Below are positions 1 through 7,473 of a stretch of 33,220 nucleotides of DNA, one piece after another. This DNA is from Bacteroidales bacterium. Its GTDB lineage: Bacteria; Bacteroidota; Bacteroidia; Bacteroidales; G3-4614. Within the stretch, counting starts at the first letter, position 1, and every line of letters starts with the position of its first letter. The position numbers and the translations under genes were made by a program. Under the pieces are notes generated by a model. The model was given only the letters and a program-made list of their open reading frames with translations. It had not been told where the DNA came from and did no database searches. The stretch is from contig JAGBHI010000065.1 in NCBI GenBank assembly GCA_017935575.1, positions 1-33,220 on the forward strand. The letters run 5' to 3'.

Positions 1-242
1 ATTTTTCTGCATGAGTAAATATTGTTCATATAGGCATAGAGAATAACCTTTAACATCATCTTGGGGTGATAAGGACTGCGACCACTCTCTTTATATAGCT
101 TATGAAAAGATTCTATATTTAGGTTATCTACAATTGCATTGACAACTCGAACAGGGTCGTTATCTGAAATATTTTCATCAATTCTTTGTGGAAATAATAC
201 CAATTGATTGGATATGTAAGGACGAAAATGTAACTTTGTCAT
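1..242 (-). CDS. IS1182 family transposase, N-terminal part
   Basis: Partial gene. The start codon is at 242-240 on the minus strand, and about 80 codons are visible before the window edge. The protein begins MTKLHFRPYISNQLVLFP and contains DPVRVVNAIVDNL followed by SPYHPKMMLKVILYAYMNN. This is the usual N-terminal layout of IS1182-family DDE transposases, whose catalytic residues would lie further downstream and cannot be checked here. A transposase would cut and join the element ends. The 127 bases between the start codon and the IS end hold a hairpin that could stop incoming transcription. It could be intact or broken beyond the edge. Confidence 0.85.
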   Translation of the reverse strand, partial: MTKLHFRPYISNQLVLFPQRIDENISDNDPVRVVNAIVDNLNIESFHKLYKESGRSPYHPKMMLKVILYAYMNNIYSCRK

Positions 243-286
243 AAGGCGAAATATTATACCTAAAGTTACAAATATTTTAGGTAATA

Positions 287-320
287 ACAAAGTCCCGGCT
301 TGTGAAAGTCGGGACTTTGT
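287..320. terminator. Hairpin between IS end and transposase start
   Basis: An 11-bp perfect stem (ACAAAGTCCCG with CGGGACTTTGT) encloses a 12-nt loop. An A9 run follows on the plus strand from 324. It lies inside the IS upstream of the transposase, where hairpins commonly shield transposase genes from outside transcription. It could act as a terminator in either direction. Confidence 0.6.
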
Positions 321-392
321 GCTAAAAAAAAAGACTGTGCCCAAAAAATTACATTTTGACACAGCCCCCGTAATATAATGAGATTTAATCTC

Positions 393-473
393 TTATTTGT
401 TCAATACTTGAGCTACGTCAACTGCACATGCTACTGTACATCCTACCATTGGGTTGTTTCCAATTCCTATTAC
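393..473 (-). pseudogene. Remnant of a second GGGtGRT gene (3' end)
   Basis: On the minus strand this stretch encodes the last ~25 residues of a GGGtGRT protein (IGIGNNPMVGCTVACAVDVA then QVLNK) and a TAA stop. It matches the end of the intact gene at 2228-3238. Four differences fall in the compared ~75 bases, all synonymous third positions. That fits an old paralogue rather than a recent copy. Upstream of residue V/I the match ends abruptly and stops appear in frame. The remnant lies 23 bases from the IS1182 end, so IS-linked deletion is a likely cause. Confidence 0.8.
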
Positions 474-623
474 ACTGTTTATTCACAGAACTTACATCGT
501 GGGTATGGAGAAATTCCATTTAACTGAAAAATAAGCAAACGACAAATGTGTTTTTTATATATAATTTATATTTTCAATTCACTTATTTTTCAGTTGCGAT
601 ACAACAATACTCAGAGAAAGTAT
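474..623. repeat. Gene-free stretch with a 14-bp inverted repeat
   Basis: AACTGAAAAATAAG at 522-535 is perfectly repeated in inverted form (CTTATTTTTCAGTT) at 582-595, with 46 AT-rich bases between. Nothing else coding is visible between the GGGtGRT remnant and the ATPase gene end. It may be a weak transcription stop or the ends of a small decayed element. Confidence 0.45.
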
Positions 624-1970
624 TTAACCATTATTTCGCTCAGCCACAAATCTCTTCAACAAGAATGCAAGGAAGTAGGGGAATGTATAGAACCTGCCAT
701 TAAATCCAATATTCTTATATCCCAACTTGATGCCGTATTTCACATCTGGATATTTATCACCACTTAGTAGTTTGTTCATTGATGCTGTTGCTCCATCATT
801 TGCTTTTACTTCTATAGGAACAAGGGAGTCTGCATCACGTACAAAGAAGTCCATTTCAAGAGGAGGTCTGTCACTACTGTAGTAATAGAGATTATAACCT
901 TGCTTTACAAACATATCTCCTACTATATTTTCATAAATTGCACCTTTATATGTACCCAAATTTTTATTAGCTCTTAAATCTTCTTGAGCTTCTTCATCAA
1001 GTGATGCAATCAAAAGTCCGGTATCTTTATAGTAAATCTTATACAATTTAGGATCATAGTTTCCCTTGAGTGGAAGTTCTGGCTGATTCATACAATAGCA
1101 TATGTTAATTACTCCTGCATCTGCCAGCCATTCAACACAACCAACATAATCTCTGTTACGAGCATTTTTCCCAATCTTTGTAATTTGGAAACGTTTGTTT
1201 TCTTTAGCCAAAAATGTTGATATGTGATTGTAGACTGCTTTAACTTTTGCTTTATCAAGCCCCTCCACATATTTTGTAATGTCCTCTTCGTAGTCTTTTA
1301 GCAACTGCTTTTGGATAGCTAATGTTCCACTAAAGTTTTTGTTCTTAATATATGTATTTACAACCTCGGGCATACCTCCTATAGTAACATAGTCTCGGAA
1401 TAATCCCATAAGGACATCCATCTGCAACAATGCTAAAGGCTTTACATCAAGCATATGTTTATAAAGGTCTTCTATAAACTCCTCATTGTATCCTTTTGCC
1501 CAAAGAAACTCCTCGAAATCCATAGAGTGCATTTCGTAATCTTCTTTATATCCAACACTATTTGATTCTATTTCTTTGTAGTTAATACCCATCAATGAAC
1601 CAGAACAGATAACATCAAATCGTCCATCAAGTTTAAAGAACTTCAATGATGTAGCACAGTTTGGGCATGCTTGCAGTTCATCAAAAAAGAAGATAGTTTC
1701 TTTTGGTAAAAACTTGAATTCGGGATTAAGCAAAGATATATTCTTTAGAATTGTATCTACTTCAAATCCGTCATTAAAAATCTCTCTGTATTTTTTTTGT
1801 TCAACAAAGTTTATTTGGATAACACTTCTATAGTTTTGTTTCGCAAACCACTCAATAGAACGTGTCTTACCAATCTGTCGAGCACCTTTTATGACAAGAG
1901 GTTTTCTATCCGGATTATTTTTCCAAGCTAACAAATATGCATCTATTTTCCTTCTAAGCAAACTATCCAT
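624..1970 (-). CDS. AAA family ATPase with DUF4143 domain
   Basis: A protein of 448 residues if translated from MDSLLRRKIDAYL. A further in-frame ATG lies 9 codons upstream, but a TATATTTG -7 box at 1995-2002 leaves only a short leader, which favours the inner start. The N-terminal third is an AAA_14-type P-loop ATPase, with Walker A GARQIGKT at about residues 29-36 and a Walker B-like FFFDELQ near residue 95. The C-terminal half fits DUF4143, with a nuclease-fold-like segment (EMDFFVRDADSLVPIEVKA) near residues 370-390. Such proteins are abundant in gut Bacteroidales. Their role is unsettled, although the C-terminal D...E-x-K pattern resembles restriction-type nucleases. It stands alone. Confidence 0.88.
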   Translation of the reverse strand: MDSLLRRKIDAYLLAWKNNPDRKPLVIKGARQIGKTRSIEWFAKQNYRSVIQINFVEQKKYREIFNDGFEVDTILKNISLLNPEFKFLPKETIFFFDELQACPNCATSLKFFKLDGRFDVICSGSLMGINYKEIESNSVGYKEDYEMHSMDFEEFLWAKGYNEEFIEDLYKHMLDVKPLALLQMDVLMGLFRDYVTIGGMPEVVNTYIKNKNFSGTLAIQKQLLKDYEEDITKYVEGLDKAKVKAVYNHISTFLAKENKRFQITKIGKNARNRDYVGCVEWLADAGVINICYCMNQPELPLKGNYDPKLYKIYYKDTGLLIASLDEEAQEDLRANKNLGTYKGAIYENIVGDMFVKQGYNLYYYSSDRPPLEMDFFVRDADSLVPIEVKANDGATASMNKLLSGDKYPDVKYGIKLGYKNIGFNGRFYTFPYFLAFLLKRFVAERNNG

Positions 1971-1994
1971 ATCTAAAATATTAATTATCAATCG

Positions 1995-2002
1995 CAAATA
2001 TA
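1995..2002 (-). promoter_or_regulatory. -7 box for the ATPase gene
   Basis: The minus strand reads TATATTTG, an exact Bacteroidetes -7 box (TAnnTTTG), 25 bases before the preferred ATG. No TTTG or TTG is found at the expected -33 distance, so the promoter call is partial. Confidence 0.45.
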
Positions 2003-2008
2003 ATTATT

Positions 2009-2055
2009 TTCACATAATCTGCTATAAAAAAAAGAGTAAATTTCACATAATCCGC
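2009..2055. repeat. Pair of 14-bp direct repeats upstream of the ATPase
   Basis: TTCACATAATCTGC at 2009-2022 recurs as TTCACATAATCCGC at 2042-2055, with starts 33 bp apart (about three helical turns). A weaker TTTTTCACAT follows near 2072. The repeats sit over and upstream of the expected -33 region of the ATPase promoter, so they are candidate regulator sites. This is inference from position only. Confidence 0.5.
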
Positions 2056-2176
2056 CATGTTTTTACATCATTTTTCACATTTCCCCAGATTGGATTGGAG
2101 TCTAAATATAAAACCTCATCCTTTTTTTATAGCTTAAAACCTCTCAAAAGGGGGTCGCTATTTTTTGGCAAAAAAA

Positions 2177-2202
2177 GAGAGCCATTCAAAAGAACGGCTC
2201 TC
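2177..2202 (-). terminator. Terminator of the scaffold-GGGtGRT operon
   Basis: GAGAGCC pairs with GGCTCTC, with an inner TTC/GAA extension. The minus strand then runs into a T-rich tract (TTTTTTTGCC). It lies 26 bases past the GGGtGRT stop codon, which makes it a typical intrinsic terminator for that operon. Confidence 0.85.
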
Positions 2203-2227
2203 CATAAATCTATTGAGTTTCAATAAA

Positions 2228-3238
2228 TTATTTATTCAATACTTGAGCTACGTCAACAGCACATGCTACAGTACATCCTACCATTGGGTTGTTTCCTATT
2301 CCAAGGAATCCCATCATCTCAACGTGTGCTGGTACTGATGATGATCCTGCAAATTGTGCGTCAGAGTGCATACGTCCCATTGTGTCAGTCATACCATATG
2401 AAGCTGGTCCTGCTGCCATGTTATCTGGGTGAAGTGTACGTCCTGTACCACCACCTGATGCTACTGAGAAATAAGGTTTACCTGCAAGTACACGCTCTTT
2501 TTTGTATGTTCCTGCTACCGGGTGTTGGAAACGAGTTGGATTTGTTGAGTTACCTGTGATTGATACATCAACTCCTTCTTTCCACATGATAGCAACACCT
2601 TCGCGAACATCGTCTGCTCCGTAACATTTTACTTTTGCACGAGGTCCGTCAGAGTATGCAATCTCTTGAACAACTTTCAACTCACCTGTGTAGTAGTCAA
2701 ATTGAGTTTGAACATATGTAAATCCGTTGATACGTGAGATGATTTGAGCTGCATCTTTACCAAGTCCGTTAAGGATACAACGCAAAGGTTCTTTGCGTAC
2801 TTTGTCTGCTTTTGCTGCAATTTTGATTGCTCCCTCTGCTGCTGCAAATGACTCGTGTCCTGCAAGGAATGCGAAACATTTTGTCTCCTCACGCAATAAC
2901 ATTGCTGCAAGGTTTCCGTGTCCGATACCTACTTTACGATCGTCTGCTACTGATCCGGGGATACAGAATGCTTGAAGACCAATACCAATAGCCTCAGCAG
3001 CGTCAGCTGCAGTCTTGCAACCTTTTTTAAGAGCAATAGCAGTACCTACAACGTAAGCCCATTTTGCATTCTCAAAACAGATTGGTTGAGTCTCTTCACA
3101 AGTCATATAGGGGTCAAGACCATATTGTTCGCAAATTGCATTTGCTTCTTCAATGTCTTTGATGCCGTTTTCGTTCAATGCTGCAAGAATTTGTTTGATA
3201 CGGCGATCTTGGCTTTCAAATTTTACTTCTCTAATCAT
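2228..3238 (-). CDS. GGGtGRT protein
   Basis: A 336-residue cytoplasmic protein carrying the family signature GGGTGRTLHPDNMAAGP at about residues 262-278. Other conserved stretches are STNPTRFQHPVAGTYK and the glycine/cysteine-rich end GIGNNPMVGCTVACAVDVAQ. Cysteines occur near the N-terminus (NAICEQYGLDPYMTCEETQP) and at the C-terminus, which fits a metal or Fe-S link. The family is known to be encoded next to a NifU/IscU-like scaffold, as here (18 bases apart), but its biochemical role is not established. The gene follows the scaffold gene and shares its promoter and terminator. Unusually for this phylum it has a full AGGAGG ribosome site. A second copy once lay at 393-473. Confidence 0.93.
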   Translation of the reverse strand: MIREVKFESQDRRIKQILAALNENGIKDIEEANAICEQYGLDPYMTCEETQPICFENAKWAYVVGTAIALKKGCKTAADAAEAIGIGLQAFCIPGSVADDRKVGIGHGNLAAMLLREETKCFAFLAGHESFAAAEGAIKIAAKADKVRKEPLRCILNGLGKDAAQIISRINGFTYVQTQFDYYTGELKVVQEIAYSDGPRAKVKCYGADDVREGVAIMWKEGVDVSITGNSTNPTRFQHPVAGTYKKERVLAGKPYFSVASGGGTGRTLHPDNMAAGPASYGMTDTMGRMHSDAQFAGSSSVPAHVEMMGFLGIGNNPMVGCTVACAVDVAQVLNK

Positions 3239-3247
3239 AGTCTGTGT

Positions 3248-3253
3248 CCTCCT
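3248..3253 (-). promoter_or_regulatory. Strong Shine-Dalgarno site for the GGGtGRT gene
   Basis: The minus strand reads AGGAGG, 9 bases before the ATG at 3238. Most genes here have no such site, as usual in Bacteroidetes. It fixes the start and suggests translation independent of the upstream gene. Confidence 0.7.
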
Positions 3254-3256
3254 ATA

Positions 3257-3958
3257 TTATTCGTTACGTGGATCAATAAATTTAACTGCACCTGCCTCCT
3301 CGGTAAAGCGTCCGTATGTTCCGGTAACTTTTTTAAGAGCCTCGTTAGCATCTGTTCCTTTTTTAATTTCGTCCATGAATTTACCAAGGTGGATAAACTC
3401 ATAACCGCAAATCTCATCGTTTTTATCCAAAGCAATACGGTTGATGTAACCCTCTGCCATTTCAAGGTAGCGAGAACCTTTAGCAAGTGTTCCGTAAAGA
3501 GTACCAACTTGGCTACGAAGACCTTTACCTAAATCCTCAAGACCTGCACCAATCATCAAACCTCCTTCAGAGAAAGCTGATTGAGTACGTCCGTAAACTA
3601 TTTGAAGGAATAACTCGCGCATTGCTGTGTTAATAGCGTCACAAACAAGGTCAGTGTTAAGAGCCTCTAAGATAGTTTTTCCGGGAAGAATTTCAGAAGC
3701 CATAGCTGCTGAGTGAGTCATACCAGAGCAACCAATAGTTTCAACTAAAGCCTCTTGGATAACACCCTCTTTTACGTTAAGAGTCAATTTACAAGCACCT
3801 TGTTGAGGAGCGCACCATCCAATACCGTGAGTAAGTCCTGAAATATCAGAAACCTCTTTAGCTTTAACCCATTTTCCCTCTTCAGGAATGGGAGCGGCAC
3901 CATGATTGGGGCCTTTTTTAACAACACACATGTGTTCTACTTCGTGAGAATAAATCAT
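3257..3958 (-). CDS. NifU/IscU-like Fe-S cluster assembly scaffold protein
   Basis: A 233-residue protein related to the NifU N-terminal/IscU scaffold family. Visible landmarks are GWCAPQQGACKLTLNVKEG at about residues 47-65, ETIGCSGMTHSAAMASEIL at about 73-91, and a third cysteine in DLVCDAINTAMREL near 104. Three well-spaced cysteines match the ligand layout expected of IscU-type scaffolds, although the second and third motifs are diverged. It is longer than classical IscU (about 130 residues), the extra part being C-terminal. It is the first gene of an operon with the GGGtGRT gene. The pairing suggests that the scaffold delivers a cluster to GGGtGRT or that both act in one Fe-S process; this is inference. 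No suf or isc genes are nearby. Confidence 0.85.
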   Translation of the reverse strand: MIYSHEVEHMCVVKKGPNHGAAPIPEEGKWVKAKEVSDISGLTHGIGWCAPQQGACKLTLNVKEGVIQEALVETIGCSGMTHSAAMASEILPGKTILEALNTDLVCDAINTAMRELFLQIVYGRTQSAFSEGGLMIGAGLEDLGKGLRSQVGTLYGTLAKGSRYLEMAEGYINRIALDKNDEICGYEFIHLGKFMDEIKKGTDANEALKKVTGTYGRFTEEAGAVKFIDPRNE

Positions 3959-4029
3959 AATTCTTACTTTTAGTGTTTATAATTAAGCTTAATTAAAAAT
4001 TGCCATTAATATTATGTAAACTTATGTTC

Positions 4030-4044
4030 GCGAACAAAGTTCGC
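4030..4044. promoter_or_regulatory. Palindrome in the 5' leader of the scaffold-GGGtGRT operon
   Basis: GCGAAC-AAA-GTTCGC is a perfect dyad, overlapping a second perfect palindrome GTTCGCGAAC at 4026-4035. It lies just downstream of the expected transcription start, so it is a candidate repressor site or leader hairpin. No regulator is assigned. Confidence 0.45.
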
Positions 4045-4055
4045 CATACAATGTA

Positions 4056-4087
4056 CAAAAATAGTGAATATTCTATTTTTTGCCAAA
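4056..4087 (-). promoter_or_regulatory. Promoter of the scaffold-GGGtGRT operon
   Basis: The minus strand reads TTTG (4087-4084), then 20 bases, then TATTTTTG (4063-4056). Both boxes and the spacing match the Bacteroidetes sigma-ABfr consensus exactly. The leader to the ATG at 3958 would be about 90 nt. Confidence 0.75.
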
Positions 4088-4169
4088 TTTTTGCAGTTTT
4101 TATTTTTTTGTTTTTTTTATGTGAAGTTAGGCGGTAAAATGTTGTAGTTATAATATTACTATGGTTACT

Positions 4170-4204
4170 AACAACTGATAGCTAAAAACTGACAACTGAC
4201 AGTT
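4170..4204 (-). repeat. Heptamer array starting in a stop codon
   Basis: Five 7-bp units of the AGTTGTC type, read on the minus strand (for example AACTGTC, AGTTGTC, AGTTTTT), follow the transglutaminase gene. The first unit overlaps its TAA stop at 4205-4203. The same heptamer family recurs at other gene ends in this window. Confidence 0.6.
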
Positions 4205-5444
4205 ACGGTCTCTCCGCCCAATCATAATCTGTTTTAGAAACAGTAGGCAATGCACTATAAGCCACGTTGCTTACATTTTCATCTGAGCCTCCTGTGCCCT
4301 CATACTTATATGTTTCAGAATATGAGTCAGTACCAAGCAGAAAGGCGCGGTATCCACAAATGCCCGGAAATCCTCCGTCGGTTGTAGTATCCATTAAATA
4401 CCATACATTATCTACTGCGGTTAAGTTCCATGCGTGATTACCCCAATTCCCCGATGTAGAAGATGTCATCATTGAGCCCGTTACATATATACATTTCAAA
4501 CCAACTCGTTGGCAAAGCATAAGGTAAGCCCTTGAGAAACCTTCACAAACAGCTTTTTTAGTAATAAAAGAGCCTGTAATATTTCCACAGTTTGCATTAC
4601 TTACTCCTCCGTAATCTGCCCAATCTATAAATCCATCGTGAATAATCTTTGCCTTTTCAAACTCACTTGTTGTGGGGGTTACAGGTGCTGTTATTGAGTT
4701 ACAAGCATCGTATATCTGAGCCATTTCAGTAGCATATTTCTCTGGAGTATATGAGATTATTACTCGTAAGTAATATTGATAATTGCTATAGTCGTAACGA
4801 TATATATAGTTAACCAAAACGTAAGCCTCAGGCACATCTCTGATAATAAGGTTTGTAAGTTTCATTACTTTGTTCTGATCTACCGTCATTCCTTGCGAAG
4901 CGAAATCAAGATAAACTCTATGGTTTATATCAGAGTATGTTGTTGCATTACTCTCAAATGCTAATATTTGCTTTAATATGTAGTTGTATATTGCTTTGTC
5001 GCTATCACTCAATTCAGAGTAACCATGTCGGTAAACCGACTCGCCATTTGCAACAACCGTAATTGCGCATTGGGCTTGCTTATCTCCTGCAGTTGCTGTA
5101 ATAGTAACTGAACCTGCTTTAAGAGCCGAAACTTTACCATTGCTATCAACTGAAGCAATTGATGAGTTAGACGAGCTCCACTCAATAATTGGCATCGTTG
5201 CCCCCTCAGCATCAACCGTTGCCTGTAAAGTATAATTATCATCTTGCAAAAGGCCTATTGCCACTCTATTAAGCGAGATAGAATTAACTTTAATAACAGG
5301 TTTCTTTACAAACTTAATACTGTCAATTTCGGTTATTGCAAAAGATAAAACAGAACCATTATTTTGGTACACTAAAAGCGAATCCTGAGCCATAGCAGAA
5401 AGTACCAATAATAAGGCAGAGAACAAAACAAATATTTTTTTCAT
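4203..5444 (-). CDS. Secreted protein with Big2 domain and transglutaminase-like domain
   Basis: 413 residues from MKKIFVLFSALLLVLSAMA; this start gives a clean signal peptide ending at about AMAQ, whereas the ATG three codons upstream does not improve it. After a short segment (YQNNGSVLSFAITEIDSIKF) comes a bacterial Ig-like Big2 domain at about residues 50-130 (IEWSSSNSSIASVDSNGKVS, VTITATAGDKQAQC). The C-terminal half is a transglutaminase/protease-like domain with candidate catalytic residues: cysteine in KKAVCEGFSRAYLMLC, histidine in GNHAWNLT, aspartate in WYLMDTT. It is probably exported to the periplasm or surface. The family covers proteases and peptidoglycan or protein-modifying enzymes, so the substrate is unknown. 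It stands alone, divergent from the phosphofructokinase gene. Confidence 0.87.
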   Translation of the reverse strand: MKKIFVLFSALLLVLSAMAQDSLLVYQNNGSVLSFAITEIDSIKFVKKPVIKVNSISLNRVAIGLLQDDNYTLQATVDAEGATMPIIEWSSSNSSIASVDSNGKVSALKAGSVTITATAGDKQAQCAITVVANGESVYRHGYSELSDSDKAIYNYILKQILAFESNATTYSDINHRVYLDFASQGMTVDQNKVMKLTNLIIRDVPEAYVLVNYIYRYDYSNYQYYLRVIISYTPEKYATEMAQIYDACNSITAPVTPTTSEFEKAKIIHDGFIDWADYGGVSNANCGNITGSFITKKAVCEGFSRAYLMLCQRVGLKCIYVTGSMMTSSTSGNWGNHAWNLTAVDNVWYLMDTTTDGGFPGICGYRAFLLGTDSYSETYKYEGTGGSDENVSNVAYSALPTVSKTDYDWAERP

Positions 5445-5576
5445 CACCCTCAATCTTTTATAACTATTATCTATTTTGAATTTAGGCTGGAAAGTTACTA
5501 AATATTAGTGTGTCAACAAAACTTTTAGACTGTTTTTGATTTCTAAAAAACAAAAACCAAAAACTAACAACTAAAT

Positions 5577-5584
5577 TAGTTTTG
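5577..5584 (+). promoter_or_regulatory. Possible -7 box for the phosphofructokinase gene
   Basis: TAGTTTTG matches TAnnTTTG, but no TTTG or TTG stands at the -33 distance, and the leader would be about 115 nt. A short heptamer run (minus strand AGTTGTT, AGTTTTT) lies just upstream at about 5554-5574. Confidence 0.3.
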
Positions 5585-5705
5585 CAATATGAAAAAAAAT
5601 AACGAAATTTGTAACGATTTGCTGAAATGTGCACATTATGGAGCATAATCAGCATAGATAACCGAAAAATTATTTGATTAATTAACTAATAAACAATCAT
5701 CAATT

Positions 5706-7349
5706 ATGAAAAAAAGCGCTTTGCAAGAGGCTCGTGCAGCTTACCAGCCTAAATTACCAAAAGCATTAAAAGGCTCTCTTACTCTAAAAGAGGGTGCAGC
5801 AACACAATCAGTTGCAGACCAAGAGGCTATTAAAGAACTATTCCCAAACACTTACGGAATGCCTGTTCTTACTTTTGAACCATCAACAGAAACAAAAGAG
5901 TATCCCGCAATAAACATCGGTGTTATTCTTTCAGGAGGTCAAGCTCCCGGTGGACACAACGTAATAGCTGGTTTGTTTGACGGTATCAAGGCTATGAACA
6001 AAGATTCTAAACTTTATGGATTTTTGTTAGGTCCTGCAGGTCTTATAGAGCATAAATATATTGAACTAACATCTGATATTATTGACGATTACCGTAACAC
6101 AGGAGGTTTTGATATTATCGGTTCAGGTCGTACAAAACTTGAGACAACTGAGCAATTTGACAAAGGTCTTGAGATTATCAAAGAACTTAACATCAAAGCA
6201 GTAGTTATCATTGGTGGAGACGACTCTAACACTAACGCTTGTGTACTTGCTGAGTACTACAAACAAAAAAATACAGGTGTTCAAGTAATAGGTTGTCCTA
6301 AAACTATTGACGGAGACCTTAAAAACGAGATGATTGAAACTTCATTCGGTTTTGATACAGCTTGCAAAGTATATTCTGAGGTTATCGGTAACATACAACG
6401 CGACTGTAACTCAGCTAAAAAATATTGGCACTTCATTAAATTGATGGGTCGTTCAGCATCACACATCGCTCTTGAGTGTGCATTACAAACACAACCTAAC
6501 ATCTGTATCATCTCTGAGGAGGTTGAGGCAAAACAAATGACTCTTGGTGATGTAGTTGATTACATTGCCGGTATTGTAGCTACTCGTGCTGCAGAGGGTA
6601 ACAACTTTGGTACAGTTCTTATCCCCGAAGGATTAATTGAGTTTATCCCTGCAATGAAAAAACTTATTGCTGAACTTAACGACTTCCTTGCTGCTAATGG
6701 CGAAGAGTTTGCAAAAGTTCCACAATCAGAGCAAATCAAATTTATTGCTGATAGAATCTCTGCAGAGAACTCTGCTATCTATACAAGTCTTCCCGAAGGT
6801 GTTGCACGTCAACTTTCATTAGACCGCGACCCACACGGAAACGTTCAAGTATCACTAATTGAAACCGAGAAACTTCTTAGCGAAATGGTATCTCGTCGTT
6901 TGGCAGAGTGGAAAAAAGAGGGCAAATTTGTTGGTAAATTCTCAGCTCAACACCACTTCTTCGGATACGAAGGACGTTGTGCAGCTCCCTCTAACTTTGA
7001 TGCTGACTACTGTTACTCACTTGGTTACAATGCTTCAATGCTTATTGGACAAGGTAAAACAGGATATATGTCATCAGTTCGTAACACAACTAAACCGGCA
7101 GACGAGTGGATTGCAGGTGGTATCCCTGTAACTATGATGATGAACATGGAGCGTCGTCACGGAGAGATGAAACCAGTTATCCAAAAAGCATTGGTTAAAT
7201 TGGACGGAGCACCATTTAAATACTTTGCTTCAAAACGTGAGGAGTGGGCTAAAAATACTTGCTATGTATATCCAGGTCCTATTCAATACTTTGGTCCTTC
7301 ATCAGTTTGCGACCAACCTACTCAAACATTGAAATTGGAACAAGAGTAA
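5706..7349 (+). CDS. pfp: Diphosphate--fructose-6-phosphate 1-phosphotransferase
   Basis: 547 residues, the usual size of the long PPi-dependent phosphofructokinases (about 550). It phosphorylates fructose 6-phosphate using pyrophosphate, reversibly, in cytoplasmic glycolysis. Visible motifs are [18 protein letters not shown] at about residues 82-99, GGDDSNT near 169-175 (the second Asp marks PPi rather than ATP use), [10 protein letters not shown] at 198-207, and [13 protein letters not shown] in the C-terminal part. The start follows an A-rich leader, and no Shine-Dalgarno is seen. The gene is monocistronic, ending at a strong hairpin terminator. The DNA is unusually regular in codon use, consistent with high expression. 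Confidence 0.96.
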   Translation: MKKSALQEARAAYQPKLPKALKGSLTLKEGAATQSVADQEAIKELFPNTYGMPVLTFEPSTETKEYPAINIGVILSGGQAPGGHNVIAGLFDGIKAMNKDSKLYGFLLGPAGLIEHKYIELTSDIIDDYRNTGGFDIIGSGRTKLETTEQFDKGLEIIKELNIKAVVIIGGDDSNTNACVLAEYYKQKNTGVQVIGCPKTIDGDLKNEMIETSFGFDTACKVYSEVIGNIQRDCNSAKKYWHFIKLMGRSASHIALECALQTQPNICIISEEVEAKQMTLGDVVDYIAGIVATRAAEGNNFGTVLIPEGLIEFIPAMKKLIAELNDFLAANGEEFAKVPQSEQIKFIADRISAENSAIYTSLPEGVARQLSLDRDPHGNVQVSLIETEKLLSEMVSRRLAEWKKEGKFVGKFSAQHHFFGYEGRCAAPSNFDADYCYSLGYNASMLIGQGKTGYMSSVRNTTKPADEWIAGGIPVTMMMNMERRHGEMKPVIQKALVKLDGAPFKYFASKREEWAKNTCYVYPGPIQYFGPSSVCDQPTQTLKLEQE

Positions 7350-7383
7350 AAAGTTGTTAGTCTGACAATTTTAAATAAACGAT

Positions 7384-7410
7384 AAAAGCGAGGCACGATG
7401 CCTCGCTTTT
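7384..7410 (+). terminator. Terminator of pfp
   Basis: AAAAGCGAGGC pairs perfectly with GCCTCGCTTTT around a 5-nt loop, then T-rich sequence follows. It is 35 bases past the pfp stop. Confidence 0.9.
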
Positions 7411-7427
7411 TGCTTATAATATTATAA

Positions 7428-7456
7428 AAAAAGAGCTCCGAAAAGAAGCTCTTTTT
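7428..7456 (-). terminator. Terminator of the trpB-like gene
   Basis: AAAAAGAGCT pairs with AGCTCTTTTT around a 9-nt loop, and the minus strand continues into T-rich sequence. It lies 18 bases past the stop at 7474 of the converging gene. Confidence 0.85.
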
Positions 7457-7473
7457 CTCTTTATACTATCTTC

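Larger units (their letters stand above)
1..369 (-). mobile_element. IS1182-type insertion sequence, one end only
   Basis: The left edge holds one end of an insertion sequence running out of the window. It contains the transposase start, a strong hairpin, and an outer end near 369 that reads GGGGGCTGTGTCAAAATG on the minus strand, resembling known IS1182-family termini. The other end and any target duplication are not visible. The family call rests mainly on the transposase N-terminus. Confidence 0.75.

Noticed and set aside
2677..3532. Several antisense and out-of-frame reading frames across the GGGtGRT and scaffold genes
   Set aside because: They overlap two well-supported genes, have no start signals and show no recognisable protein features.
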